A stretch of DNA of 64,000 nt from Lentzea atacamensis (GTDB lineage Bacteria; Actinomycetota; Actinomycetes; Mycobacteriales; Pseudonocardiaceae): contig NZ_QLTT01000005.1 of the NCBI RefSeq assembly GCF_003269295.1, positions 310,001 to 374,000 of the forward strand. The letters run 5' to 3'. Under the pieces are notes generated by a model, which was not told where the DNA came from, ran no database searches, and worked only from the letters and a program-made list of their open reading frames with translations. A program made the translations under genes and the position numbers. Numbering within the stretch: the stretch's first letter is position 1; every line of letters begins with the position of its first letter. This document shows positions 35,477 through 44,235 of the stretch, piece after piece.

Positions 35477-36475
35477 TCAGAGCTTTGCATACACCTCGGC
35501 GACAGCACCGAACGCCGCCTTGGGCTCCCAGCGCAGATCGTCGTAGACCTTCACGATCCCGGGGCTCGCCAGGTCGAGGTCACGGCTCGGCTCGTCCGGC
35601 CGGTGCGGGTAGTTGCCGAGCGCGAACATGTACACGAACGCGCCGTCCACCCCCTCGGCCTCGAAGATCTCCAGCAGCTCACGCAGATACGCGGCCTGCT
35701 CGCCCTCGTCCCGGACGTACCCGTCCTTCACCCGCACCGGCAGCCCCGCCTCGTCGTGCTCGACGATCTCCATGCTGCGCGGCGCGACGGCACCGGAGCC
35801 ACGCCAGGCAGCTGTGCCGAACCCGGTGATCGCCACCGGCTTTCCCTGCGCCACGAGGCTTCGGACGCTCGCGGCGTACTGGTCGGCGACCTCGGCCGAC
35901 CGGATCAGCTCGAACGAGCTGATGTCGAACAGACTCCAGTCGATCCGCTCGAACGGGATGCAGGCGTAGGTGATCTTCCCGCCGAACTCCGCGCGAATCG
36001 CACTCACCGCCCCTGCCAGGAACTCGCCGAGCCGGGAGCTCGCCTCCTGCAGCCGTTCCGCCCGCCCGTCAGCCTGGCCGAACAGCCGGTTCACCCGGTC
36101 CATCACGTCGCCGCCGGGCAGGAACCCGTCGTTCATGATGCTCAGCTCGACGCCCGCGACGAACACGACCTCGGCGCCCTCGACCCGGATCCGCTCGGCC
36201 CTGCGCGCACAGTCGATGAACAACTCCAGGATCTCGGGCGGCGACAGCTCCAGCGGGTACGGCGAGAACCAGACTTCCAGCCCCAGCGAGGCCGCGATCC
36301 GCGCCGCCTCCTCCAGCCGTTCTGGTGAGCCGCCGACGAGCTGAACCGCGTTGCACTGCAGGTCGTCCCTGACGACCGTCAGGTCACTCCTGATCACGCC
36401 AGGATCGAACTTCTCCACGGAGATCTCGCCGTGCCGGACGAAACCGGTGTCGTACGCAATGCCCTTGGCACGCAT
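35477..36475 (-). CDS. Conserved TIM-barrel-like protein of unknown function
   Basis: 332 residues, no signal peptide. Pattern: RAKGIAYDTGF, CNAVQLVGGSPERLEEAARI, EVWFSPYPLEL, VVFVAGVELSIMNDGFLPG, GKITYACIPFERIDW, GKPVAITGFGTAAWRGS, GAFVYMFALGNYPHR. Strand-helix alternation and E/D at strand ends suggest a glycosidase-like (beta/alpha)8 barrel. Members are sometimes labelled abortive infection protein in databases, a name I cannot justify from sequence. AAGGGGA precedes ATG 36475. Function unknown. Confidence 0.65.
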   Translation of the reverse strand: MRAKGIAYDTGFVRHGEISVEKFDPGVIRSDLTVVRDDLQCNAVQLVGGSPERLEEAARIAASLGLEVWFSPYPLELSPPEILELFIDCARRAERIRVEGAEVVFVAGVELSIMNDGFLPGGDVMDRVNRLFGQADGRAERLQEASSRLGEFLAGAVSAIRAEFGGKITYACIPFERIDWSLFDISSFELIRSAEVADQYAASVRSLVAQGKPVAITGFGTAAWRGSGAVAPRSMEIVEHDEAGLPVRVKDGYVRDEGEQAAYLRELLEIFEAEGVDGAFVYMFALGNYPHRPDEPSRDLDLASPGIVKVYDDLRWEPKAAFGAVAEVYAKL

Positions 36476-36531
36476 GGACGTCCCCTTCCACTCTCGGTGT
36501 TTTCGAGACTAGAAGGTAAAAGTGCGCGCAC

Positions 36532-36555
36532 GCAAGTTTGCTTATGTGCAAGTTT
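36532..36555. promoter_or_regulatory. GCAAGTTT direct repeat before the TIM-barrel gene
   Basis: GCAAGTTT occurs at 36532-36539 and 36548-36555, 16 bp apart, in an A/T-rich patch about 60-80 bp upstream of ATG 36475. It could be an activator or repressor site; no adjacent regulator is evident. Confidence 0.3.
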
Positions 36556-36986
36556 CAGGTGGGCCAGACCAGCAACACCGGACAGGTCGCGTGATCGACG
36601 ACGAACCGGGTCGCCGGGCCGAGGCTGCGCGGTCCGGCGTGGCTGATGTCGCCATCCCTGCACAGCACGAGCAGCGAGGCACCCTCAGCCGCGGCAACGA
36701 CTTCGTGTTCCACCCGCCCCACCCGCGCGGACGTCGCACACGGCGAGCCGAGACGGGCGGCGGCCGCCTCCAGCAACTTGGCGGCGTGGTCAGCGGCCAG
36801 GTGGTCCAGCCGGCTGCCGGGGTCGCGCGACGGGGCGCGGCCGAAGAGCCCGGCGAACGCGCCGTGGGCGGCGCCTGGCACGTCGTGGTCGCTGACGTGC
36901 AGCAGCAGGAAGTCGGAGCCGTGCTCACGCGCCGCGTCGACGCAGGACTGCCAGGTGTCGTCGGCGATCCACACGACCACCGTCAT
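36555..36986 (-). CDS. Universal stress protein (UspA) domain protein
   Basis: 143 residues in an alpha/beta Rossmann-like UspA fold: VVVWIADDTWQSCVDAAREH, FLLLHVSDHD, then VVAAAEGASLLVLCRDGD and VVDHATCPVLLVWP. The usual ATP-binding G-2x-G-9x-G(S/T) is weak (GDISHAGPRSLGPATRF). The start ATG 36986 has GGAGG 6 bp upstream, just beyond the stop of the transporter gene, with which it forms a two-gene unit. Probably a cytoplasmic sensor or regulator of that transporter. Confidence 0.75.
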   Translation of the reverse strand: MTVVVWIADDTWQSCVDAAREHGSDFLLLHVSDHDVPGAAHGAFAGLFGRAPSRDPGSRLDHLAADHAAKLLEAAAARLGSPCATSARVGRVEHEVVAAAEGASLLVLCRDGDISHAGPRSLGPATRFVVDHATCPVLLVWPT

Positions 36987-36988
36987 GG

Positions 36989-38230
36989 TCATCCTCCGAT
37001 CACGTGCAGGGACGCCCACAGTGCCACGACCGAACCGGCCAGGGTGGCAGGCACGGCGAGCAGGCCCAGCCTGGTGAACTCCGGCAGGTTCACCTCGGTG
37101 TCGTGGTCGTGCACGATCCGCCGCCACAGCAACGTGGCCAGCGAGCCGGCGTAGGTCAGGTTCGGTCCGAGGTTCACGCCGAGCAGCACCGCCAGCACCG
37201 CGCCGGAACCGAACGGCACGACCAGCGGCAGCAGCACGAGCACCGCGGGCAGGTTGTTGATCACGTTGGCCAGCACGGCGGCGACCGCGGCCACCCCGAG
37301 CAACGCCACCAGCCCGTCGCCGCTCGGGATGACGATCCGCAGAACGTCGTCGAGACCGTTGTCGACCACCGCGCGCACCACGATGCCCAGCCCGAGCACG
37401 AAGGCGAGGAACGGCAGCGAAACGGCTTGCACCACCTTGGTCAGCGACGTGCGGCGCCGGGCCAGCGCACGCACCGCCATCGCCACCGCACCCGCGCAGG
37501 CAGCCCACGCCGGGTCGATCCCGGTGGCCGAGGCCACCACGAATCCGGCCAGCGTCAGCCCGACCGTGACGAGCGCGAAGACCGGCAGCTCACGTGCGGG
37601 AGCGGTGTCCGACGGATGCACCGGCGCGTCGAGATCGGTGCGGAAGAACCGCCGGAACACCACGTATTCGATGGCGATGGCGACCACCCACGGCAACGCC
37701 ATCAGCGCCGCGAACCGCGTGAAGCTCAGCCCGCTCGACGCGAACGCCAGCAGGTTCGTCAGGTTCGACACCGGCAGCAGCAGCGACGCGCTGTTCGACA
37801 GGTGGGTGCACGCGTACACGTGCGGCTTCGGCCGCACACCGAGCTGCGCCGCAGTCGCGAACACCACCGGCGTCAGCAGCACGACGGTCGCGTCCAGGCT
37901 GAGCACCGCCGTGATCACCGACGCCGTGACGAACACGCCGCCCAGCAACGTGCGCGGCCGCCCGCGGGAGGCGCGCGCCATCCAGGTGCCGCACGCGTGG
38001 AAGAGCCCTTCGTCGTCGCACAGCTGCGCCAGCACCAGGATCGCGGCCAGGAACCCGATCACCGGCCCCAGCCGCACCGCCTCGTCCGCCACGTGGTCGA
38101 CGGGCAACGCGCCGACCACCACGACGAGGACAGCCGCCGGCACCGCCACGGCCGCCTCGGGCCAGCCCCACGGCCGCACTACCGCACAGACCAGCACGGC
38201 CACCAGGAGCAAGATCGAAAGCGCCAGCAC
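36989..38230 (-). CDS. ArsB/NhaD-type (IT superfamily) membrane transporter
   Basis: 413 residues with about 11-12 membrane segments. The two halves carry the hairpin motifs ACTHLSNSASLLLPVSNLTN and NVINNLPAVLVLLPL, as in ArsB arsenite exporters, NhaD antiporters and SLC13 relatives. Substrate could be an oxyanion, Na+/H+ or a dicarboxylate. No arsR or arsC is nearby, which argues against a simple arsenite role. GTG 38230 is the start. The UspA gene follows directly. Confidence 0.82.
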   Translation of the reverse strand: MLALSILLLVAVLVCAVVRPWGWPEAAVAVPAAVLVVVVGALPVDHVADEAVRLGPVIGFLAAILVLAQLCDDEGLFHACGTWMARASRGRPRTLLGGVFVTASVITAVLSLDATVVLLTPVVFATAAQLGVRPKPHVYACTHLSNSASLLLPVSNLTNLLAFASSGLSFTRFAALMALPWVVAIAIEYVVFRRFFRTDLDAPVHPSDTAPARELPVFALVTVGLTLAGFVVASATGIDPAWAACAGAVAMAVRALARRRTSLTKVVQAVSLPFLAFVLGLGIVVRAVVDNGLDDVLRIVIPSGDGLVALLGVAAVAAVLANVINNLPAVLVLLPLVVPFGSGAVLAVLLGVNLGPNLTYAGSLATLLWRRIVHDHDTEVNLPEFTRLGLLAVPATLAGSVVALWASLHVIGG

Positions 38231-38297
38231 GGCCCAACGTTAAGCCCGTTCGGTGGATCACCGTAACTGAGGTTGCATCGGCAACGACTTGCCGAAC

Positions 38298-39125
38298 ATG
38301 AGGCGATTGGCAGTACTGCTGCTGGCACTTGTCCTGCTCTCTCCCACCCCGGCGTTCGCAGCCGACAACCCTCGAGCCACCCTCTCCTCCCCGAGCGAGG
38401 GGGTTTCCGTTCCGCTGAACGAACCGCTGCTCGTCATCGGCGACGCCCACAACGGCGAAGCGGGAGGCGTCATCCAGGTCGACGTCACCACGGACGACGG
38501 CGCCACCTGGACGTCCATCGACACGCAGTCCTACTGGTCGCTCGTGATCACGCCGACCACTCCGGGCCCGCTGACGATCAAGGCCCGCGCCCACACCGCG
38601 TCGACCGTCGGCCCGGTCCAGTCGTTGCGCACGATCCACGTCGGTGGCACGACGCTGCCACCGCTGTCCGGCGAGACCTTCCTCATGCTCCCGCGCACCC
38701 ACCAGCCGGTCGTGAAGGACATCGACGACCAGGCCGTCGAACTCGGCCTCCGCATCACCGTGGACCGCCCCGGATCACTGGTCGGCGTGCATCTGCGGCA
38801 CGGCAACTACACCGGCCCAGTGACCGCACGGGCGTGGTCTTCCAACGGCACGCTGCTGGCCGAACAAGCGGTCCCGGGCGCCGTGTACGGACAACGGGTC
38901 ACGTTCAACACGCCGGTTCCTGTCGCGCCGGGCAACGAGTACGTCGTCTCCTACTACACGCCGTCAGGTGGTTACGTCTCAACGGAAAACTACTTCACGG
39001 GCAACCTCGTGCAGACGCCGTTCCGCACGCCCGTGAACGCCGGCGTGTACCGCTACGGCGGCGGATTCCCCACGGACACGTGGAACTCCAGCAACTACTG
39101 GCTGATGCCGATCTTCCAGCCCTAG
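38298..39125 (+). CDS. Secreted DUF4082 domain protein
   Basis: 275 residues. The signal peptide is MRRLAVLLLALVLLSPTPAFA. Residues 25-110 form an Ig-like domain (ATLSSPSEGVSVPLNEPLLV). Residues 115-275 are DUF4082 (GETFLMLP, ELGLRITVDRPGSLVGVHLR, PVAPGNEYVVSYYTPSGGY, YRYGGGFPTDTWNSSNYWL). It is a predicted beta-sandwich found attached to carbohydrate-active enzymes. ATG 38298 is preferred over TTG 38289 by signal-peptide shape, though neither has a ribosome site. The final CTAG is shared with the stop of the convergent MarR gene. Confidence 0.8.
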   Translation: MRRLAVLLLALVLLSPTPAFAADNPRATLSSPSEGVSVPLNEPLLVIGDAHNGEAGGVIQVDVTTDDGATWTSIDTQSYWSLVITPTTPGPLTIKARAHTASTVGPVQSLRTIHVGGTTLPPLSGETFLMLPRTHQPVVKDIDDQAVELGLRITVDRPGSLVGVHLRHGNYTGPVTARAWSSNGTLLAEQAVPGAVYGQRVTFNTPVPVAPGNEYVVSYYTPSGGYVSTENYFTGNLVQTPFRTPVNAGVYRYGGGFPTDTWNSSNYWLMPIFQP

Positions 39126-39568
39126 TCGCCGGGAACCACCCGGCGCTTCAGCACCTTCTCGGTACCCCCGGTCGCGTCGAGCAGCCGGATCAGGGCTCGC
39201 TTCGCCACCTCGTCACCGGGCACGTCCAGCTCACGCCGAAGCCGGCGGCTGTCCTCGACCAGCCGCCGGCCCCGGCCGGTGAGCCGGGCGCGGCGCACCC
39301 TGCTGTCCGCGGGGTCCGGCACGCGTTCGACGTAGCCGAGGCGTTCCAGTTCGAGCAGCTGCTTCGAGGCGGCCTGCTGGGTGACGCCGAGCAGCTCCCC
39401 CAGTTCGGAGACCGTCGGCGCACCCTCGATCAGGTGCTGGATCACGTACCCGTGCGAGACGCGGACACCGGTGTGCCCGATCTCGTGCAGCCGCGCCAGG
39501 ATCGCGTCGTTCGCGGAGCTGCCCGCCAGATGGGCGAGGGTCGCGAGGTCGAGCCGCATCAGGTCCAC
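39122..39568 (-). CDS. MarR family transcriptional regulator
   Basis: 148 residues from GTG 39568 (AGGA 7 bp upstream); ATG 39559 is an alternative. The winged helix spans residues 45-115: PTVSELGELLGVTQQAASKQ, then LERLGYVERVPDPADSRVRR and ARLTGRG. It is divergent from the SnoaL-like gene and probably represses both through two ACAAC-N4-GTTGT sites in the 50-bp gap. The ligand is unknown. Confidence 0.86.
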   Translation of the reverse strand: MDLMRLDLATLAHLAGSSANDAILARLHEIGHTGVRVSHGYVIQHLIEGAPTVSELGELLGVTQQAASKQLLELERLGYVERVPDPADSRVRRARLTGRGRRLVEDSRRLRRELDVPGDEVAKRALIRLLDATGGTEKVLKRRVVPGD

Positions 39569-39583
39569 GGTCGCATCCTGACA

Positions 39584-39614
39584 TTGACAACCAAGGTTGT
39601 ACAACTATGGTTGT
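39584..39614. promoter_or_regulatory. Tandem MarR operators over the promoter of the SnoaL-like gene
   Basis: Two abutting 14-bp dyads, ACAACcaagGTTGT (39587-39600) and ACAACtatgGTTGT (39601-39614). They overlie TTGACA (39584-39589), a 16-bp spacer and TATGGT (39606-39611). A repressor filling both sites would cover the whole promoter. Confidence 0.75.
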
Positions 39615-39618
39615 GGAC

Positions 39619-39981
39619 ATGGACACCATCCACGCACTGCACCGAGCGCTCGAGGCAGGACAGTCCGGTGAGGAGCTGCGCCGGTTCTTCACCGCCGACG
39701 CCGTGACGGTCGAGCATCCCAACCTGATCAGGCCGACCGGCGCGCGAACACCCCTGGACAAGATGCTCACGGCCTCCGCGGCGGGCGTGGAGTTGTTGTC
39801 CAGCCAGAAGTACGACGTGCATTCGACCCTGCGCTCCGGCGACACCACGATCGTCCGGCTGACCTGGACCGGCGTGCTGCGGACGGGTAGCCAGCTCGTC
39901 GCCCACATCGCGCAGTTCGTCGAGACGCGCGACGGACTGATCAGCTCCATCGAGACGTTCGACTGCTACGAGCCGTTCTGA
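39619..39981 (+). CDS. SnoaL/NTF2-like small protein
   Basis: 120 residues from ATG 39619. The NTF2-like fold shows ALHRALEAGQSGEELRRFFT, VTVEHPNLIRPTGA, VRLTWTGVL and VAHIAQFVETRDGLISSIET, then CYEPF. Such proteins are small hydrolases, isomerases or binding proteins; function unknown. The promoter -10 (39606-39611) ends 7 bp before ATG 39619, so this is probably a leaderless start. The in-frame ATG 39607 lies inside the operator. Control by the divergent MarR protein is likely. Confidence 0.75.
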   Translation: MDTIHALHRALEAGQSGEELRRFFTADAVTVEHPNLIRPTGARTPLDKMLTASAAGVELLSSQKYDVHSTLRSGDTTIVRLTWTGVLRTGSQLVAHIAQFVETRDGLISSIETFDCYEPF

Positions 39982-40060
39982 GCCACATACCGCTCGCATA
40001 CCGGCCCTCATACCCCGGCGCTGTTGCCTGTCGTCGTTCCTCGACGAAGGGAGACCGCCG

Positions 40061-41017
40061 ATGACCGGCGAGAAGCAGTACAGCCGCCGTGCGATGGGCA
40101 AGCTGGCGGCGGGCGCCATCGCGGCGGCGGGCATGGCGTCGTTGCCGGGCCAGGCCTCGGCGGCACCGCACTACCGGGCGCACGGCCCGTTGCTCACCGA
40201 CGGCTACCAGACGTGGATCGACGCGATCAACAACCAGGCGGCCAACCTCGCCAAGGTCGTCACCGGCTGGGGCGTGCCGGGGCCCGGCCCGTGGGCGAAC
40301 TACCCCGACCACGTCTGGACCGCCGCCGGTGCGACGAACTTCCTCATCGTCCGCACGGTCACCGGTGACACCGACAACGTGATCGACCCGAACCGGGCGG
40401 TCGCCGAGATCCGCGACTCGCGCTTCTTCGAGTACAAGAGGATCCGCTCCGGCGCGGACAAGTGCATCATCGAGCTGGGCAACGAGCCGAACATCCGGGT
40501 GACCGACCCGTGGGTCTACGGCTACAACCTCAGCGTCACGATCGACCGCATCCGGGAGACGTTCCCGGGAGCCAAGATCTGCGGTACGGCGCTCTCGCCG
40601 AACAAGGGCACGAACCCCGACACGTGGTACGGCAACCCGAACTTCGTCGACGCCGTCAAGAAGTGCGACTTCGTGGGGGTGCACTTCTACAGCAACCCCG
40701 ACGACGGCAGCTTCACGCGCCAGGGCGACTGGAACGAGCTCACCTACGCCGAGACGCTGTCGCGGTGCGCCTCGAAGTGGCCGGGCAAGCCGGTGATCGC
40801 GACCGAGTACTCGATCAGGACCACCCGCCTCACCCCGTACCAGAAGGGCTACAAGTACGGGAACCTGATCCACTTCGACGACTCGGTGGCCACCAGCCTG
40901 TGGGGCGCCTGCTACTACCACGTGCAGACCAACCCCGCGGGCATCGACTTCCACGAGAACGTCGGTTCCGAGGGCGCCCGCGGCTACCGCAAACGCCTGA
41001 GCGAAGGTGGCCTCTGA
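40061..41017 (+). CDS. Tat-exported glycoside hydrolase-like protein (clan A barrel)
   Basis: 318 residues. The signal is of Tat type (YSRRAMGKLAAGAIAAAG). The mature part is a (beta/alpha)8 barrel with the clan-A acid/base motif ELGNEPN (Glu142) and a late strand VIATEYS whose Glu249 fits the nucleophile; VGVHFYSNPDD lies between. It is probably an exported glycosidase of unknown substrate. GAAGGGAG precedes ATG 40061. Four Cys (C135, C174, C202, C236 region) could form disulfides. Confidence 0.78.
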   Translation: MTGEKQYSRRAMGKLAAGAIAAAGMASLPGQASAAPHYRAHGPLLTDGYQTWIDAINNQAANLAKVVTGWGVPGPGPWANYPDHVWTAAGATNFLIVRTVTGDTDNVIDPNRAVAEIRDSRFFEYKRIRSGADKCIIELGNEPNIRVTDPWVYGYNLSVTIDRIRETFPGAKICGTALSPNKGTNPDTWYGNPNFVDAVKKCDFVGVHFYSNPDDGSFTRQGDWNELTYAETLSRCASKWPGKPVIATEYSIRTTRLTPYQKGYKYGNLIHFDDSVATSLWGACYYHVQTNPAGIDFHENVGSEGARGYRKRLSEGGL

Positions 41018-41051
41018 GGGAGACTGGAGGCCGATCTACCTGGGGGTTCAC

Positions 41052-41756
41052 GTGCAACGGCACATCAGATCGGTCGACGACGTCCTCGTTCTGCTAGACG
41101 GTCTCCTCGCTCCTGAGGCCGACCGCTGGACCGAGCGGGCGGGTGACTGGTGGGACGCCTTCTACGAGAACCGTGACCGCGATGTCCCGTTCTTCGTGGC
41201 CAAACCGGACGAGAACCTGGCCGGCTACCTGGACCGCGGGCTGATCAGGCCGGGCCGGGCGCTCGACGTGGGCTGCGGACCCGGCCGCAACGCGGTCTTC
41301 CTGGCGCGCAACGGGTTCCACGTCGACGCCGTGGACCTCTCCGCCACCGCCATCGCGTGGGCGTCGGAGCGCGGCGAGGGCCTGGACATCCGGTTCTGTC
41401 AGGGCGACGCGTTCGCCACCGAGGGCTCGTACGACCTGATCTACGACTCCGGCTGCTTCCACCACCTGCCACCGCACCGCCGGATCAGCTATCTCGCGTT
41501 GCTGGACCGGGCCCTCAGGCCCGGCGGGCACTTCGCGTTGACCTGCTTCACCGCCGAGGAGGGCACCGCCACGCCGGACGCCGAGCTGTACCGGCAGTCC
41601 GGTCTGAACGGCGGCGTCGGGTACCACCCCGACGACCTGCGGTGGATCTTCCAGGACCTCACGGAGGTCGAGCTGCGCCGGATGCGCGAGGGGCCCGCCT
41701 CGTCGCCCGTGTTCGGAAAGTCGTTCCTCTGGACGGCGTTGTTCAGAAAGGACTGA
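41052..41756 (+). CDS. SAM-dependent methyltransferase (class I)
   Basis: 234 residues from GTG 41052 (GGGGG 6 bp upstream). Motif I is ALDVGCGPGRNAVFLA, motif II VDAVDLSATAIAWA, then FCQGDAFATEGSYDLIYDSG and FHHLPPHRR with LRPGGHFALTCF. It is of the Methyltransf_25/TehB type that methylates small molecules. It starts 34 bp after the glycosidase-like gene and may be co-transcribed. Substrate unknown. Confidence 0.87.
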   Translation: MQRHIRSVDDVLVLLDGLLAPEADRWTERAGDWWDAFYENRDRDVPFFVAKPDENLAGYLDRGLIRPGRALDVGCGPGRNAVFLARNGFHVDAVDLSATAIAWASERGEGLDIRFCQGDAFATEGSYDLIYDSGCFHHLPPHRRISYLALLDRALRPGGHFALTCFTAEEGTATPDAELYRQSGLNGGVGYHPDDLRWIFQDLTEVELRRMREGPASSPVFGKSFLWTALFRKD

Positions 41757-41880
41757 CGCTCCCAGCGGACGCACGTGTCCGGCAGGCGGAAAAGCGGCGG
41801 AACGCCACCTGCGAAAGTAGGGACCACGCCCTGCTCCAGTAGGTGATCTGCGGCACCTACCCGGCAGTATCGTCACCCAC

Positions 41881-42699
41881 GTGAAGCGGGCAGAAGACCT
41901 CGCTCTGGTGCTCGCGGCAGCACCAGAGGTCTGGCGCGGCTTCACCCCGCCCGAGGTGGTAATCGCTTTCCTCGGTCTGTGCCTGCTCGCGGTCGCCGGA
42001 CTGGCCGGCCTCCACCTGGCGACCCGGCGCAGGCTGACGCGAGCCCTCGCCGAACGCGAACGCGAGCTCGCGGCCGAACAGGCCCGCGCCGACGAGCGCA
42101 CGAGGCTCGCCGCCGAGCTGCACGACGTCGTAACGCACCGCCTGAACCTGATGGTGCTGCACGCCGGTGCGTTGCGAGTGGCGGCCAAGGACGAGAACGC
42201 GCGCGGGGCCGCGGAAGAGCTCCGCACCGCGGGCCGTCAGGCGTTGGCGGAAATGCGCGACATGGTCGGTGTGCTCCGCTCCGGCCGCACCGCCCGCATC
42301 CCCGACGTGCTGCCCGACCGCCTGGCCAACCTGGTGGCCGACTCCGCCGCCACCGGCCTCGAGGTCACCCTGACCGAGCACGGTGACGCCGACATCGTCT
42401 CCCCCGCCGTGCGCCGCACGATGTACCGGGTGGTGCAGGAGTCGCTGACCAACGTGCACAAGCACGCGCCCGGCGCGCACACCGAGATCACCATCCACTG
42501 TGGACCGAGCACCGTCCGTGCCGTCATCCGCAACACCGCCCCGTCGTCCACACCGGACACAGCGCTGCCGCGCTCCGGTTCCGGTCTGCTGGGTCTGCGC
42601 GGTCGCGTGGAGATGGTCGGCGGCACCCTCACCGCGGGGCCGACGGACGACGGCGGCTTCCAGGTGGACGCGGTCCTGCCGGCGTTCGTGCCGACGTGA
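41881..42699 (+). CDS. NarL-family sensor histidine kinase, orphan
   Basis: 272 residues with a single N-terminal membrane helix (27-47) and almost no outside domain. The coiled linker RRRLTRALAERERELAAEQA leads to the H-box with His81 (AAELHDVVTHRLNLM). The N-box is ESLTNVHKHA and the G-box GSGLLGLRGRVEMVGG. HisKA_3/HATPase kinases normally lie beside a LuxR-type response regulator; none is found here, and its stop is adjacent to the convergent PucR gene. The sensing domain must be the membrane region itself or a partner. Confidence 0.85.
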   Translation: MKRAEDLALVLAAAPEVWRGFTPPEVVIAFLGLCLLAVAGLAGLHLATRRRLTRALAERERELAAEQARADERTRLAAELHDVVTHRLNLMVLHAGALRVAAKDENARGAAEELRTAGRQALAEMRDMVGVLRSGRTARIPDVLPDRLANLVADSAATGLEVTLTEHGDADIVSPAVRRTMYRVVQESLTNVHKHAPGAHTEITIHCGPSTVRAVIRNTAPSSTPDTALPRSGSGLLGLRGRVEMVGGTLTAGPTDDGGFQVDAVLPAFVPT

Positions 42700-44235
42700 T
42701 CACTCGTCGGACGCGCGCACGGCTCGGCAGGCGAGATGAACGGCCAGTCGCTCGTCCGGGTTCAGCAGACTGACGCCGAGGAGCTGTTCCGCCCGGTTGA
42801 TCCGCTGCGCCACCGTGTTCCGGTGCACCTTGAGCCGCACGGCCGCCGAGGACGTCACCGACTCCTCGTCCAGGTACACGGCGAGCGTCCGCAGCAGCTG
42901 CCCGTCCTCCACTCCGGCGAGCGGCTCCAAAAGCCGGGTCGCCTGCTCCACCAGCGCCGGCGTCTCCGCGGCCATCGACAGCAGCCGCCGCACGCCGAGC
43001 TCGTCGATGTGCACGACCTTCGCGGACCCGGTCATCGCCGCCGCCTCGCGCGCCTCTGCCAGCGTCCTGCCGACACCGGAAGAGCCGGGATGCGGACGGC
43101 CGACGCCGGCGACGAGGTTGCCGGGACCCAGCGCCTGGGCGAGCCTCGCCGTCAGCTCACGGTGCTGCGACTGCGGCGGCTCCGCGTCGTTGGTGAGCCA
43201 GAACGACCAGCCCTCCGCGCCTTCGACGAGCTGCCCGTGCAGGCCGCGCCGGGACAGCTCGACGCGCAGGCGTTCGGTGTGGGCGGCGTCGAAGCAGTTC
43301 GGTGACGGCGGGTTCGGCATCGCGTAGACGCCCGTGTGCCAGCCGTCAAGGCGCCATCCCGCGAGAACGGCCTGCTGCACCAGTTGCGGCGGCACGTCGT
43401 CACCCGCGGCGAGCAGCTCGGCCAGCAGCGAGCCGCGGGAACGGGCACGGCGTTCGGTCTCGAGGCGTTCGGCGGCCACCCAGTTGCCCAGCGCCCAGGA
43501 AGCGACCTGGCTGATCTGCTGGACGGTCTCGGCCCAGCGCTTGTTGCGGCCGCGGGTGTGCGCGACCAGCCACAGGTGGACGTGGCCGGTCCGGTCCGTC
43601 TCCACCGGCACGGCCACCGCGACGCCCTCCGGCATCTCGACGGTCGTGGCGACGGAGCCGGCCAGCAGGTCCCGCGGCAGGCCCGGCGGGGAGACGCCCT
43701 CGATCGCCGTGCCGTCGGCGCTCATCACGGCGCACGTCACGTGCAGCTCACCGGACAGGATCGTGATCACCGAGCGCGGATCCGGCTTGCTGCGGCCCAG
43801 GCGCGCGGTGACGGCGTTGAGCAGCCGAGCCGCGGCCACCTCTGGACGGCGCACGGCCGTGCGCACCGAGTCGGCGACCAGCAGCGGGTCGTCGGCCTTG
43901 GTCAGCAGCAGCGGCACGCCCAGCCGGTTGGCGAAGGAGATCGTCGCGGTGGAGGGAGACTGGTAGGAGCCGGTCGACGAGCGCACGAGCACGACGGCCC
44001 GCACGTCGGCGCTGTAGGCCCGGCGCAGCGCCACCTCGACGAGGTACGGCTGGTACCCGGTCAGGATCACCAGGTCGCCCGCCGAGCACGCCTCGACGGC
44101 CGTCATGTCCGCCGCCAGCCGCACGTCGGCGATCTCGGTGTCGACGCCGCGCTCGCCCGCCAGCAGGCACGCGTCGCCGAGCACGCCGATCTCCAGCACA
44201 TCGCGCACGGTCAGCGAGTCGGCGTCGTCGATCAC
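42700..44235 (-). CDS. PucR family transcriptional regulator
   Basis: 511 residues from GTG 44235 (GTGA overlap with the DUF917 stop). The N-terminal PucR domain is near 10-130 (LTVRDVLEIGVLGDACLLAG, DLVILTGYQPYLVEVALRRA). A GGDEF-like central region follows. The C-terminal PucR HTH spans 450-505 (LLRTLAVYLDEESVTSSAAV, KVHRNTVAQRINRAEQLLGV). PucR proteins activate purine or related nitrogen-compound catabolism. As the last gene of the permease/hydantoinase/DUF917 operon it is its likely regulator. Confidence 0.88.
   Translation of the reverse strand: MIDDADSLTVRDVLEIGVLGDACLLAGERGVDTEIADVRLAADMTAVEACSAGDLVILTGYQPYLVEVALRRAYSADVRAVVLVRSSTGSYQSPSTATISFANRLGVPLLLTKADDPLLVADSVRTAVRRPEVAAARLLNAVTARLGRSKPDPRSVITILSGELHVTCAVMSADGTAIEGVSPPGLPRDLLAGSVATTVEMPEGVAVAVPVETDRTGHVHLWLVAHTRGRNKRWAETVQQISQVASWALGNWVAAERLETERRARSRGSLLAELLAAGDDVPPQLVQQAVLAGWRLDGWHTGVYAMPNPPSPNCFDAAHTERLRVELSRRGLHGQLVEGAEGWSFWLTNDAEPPQSQHRELTARLAQALGPGNLVAGVGRPHPGSSGVGRTLAEAREAAAMTGSAKVVHIDELGVRRLLSMAAETPALVEQATRLLEPLAGVEDGQLLRTLAVYLDEESVTSSAAVRLKVHRNTVAQRINRAEQLLGVSLLNPDERLAVHLACRAVRASDE

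Noticed and set aside
36989-38230. Arsenic resistance operon
   Set aside because: The transporter fold fits ArsB, but there is no arsR, arsC or acr3 partner and it is linked to a UspA gene.
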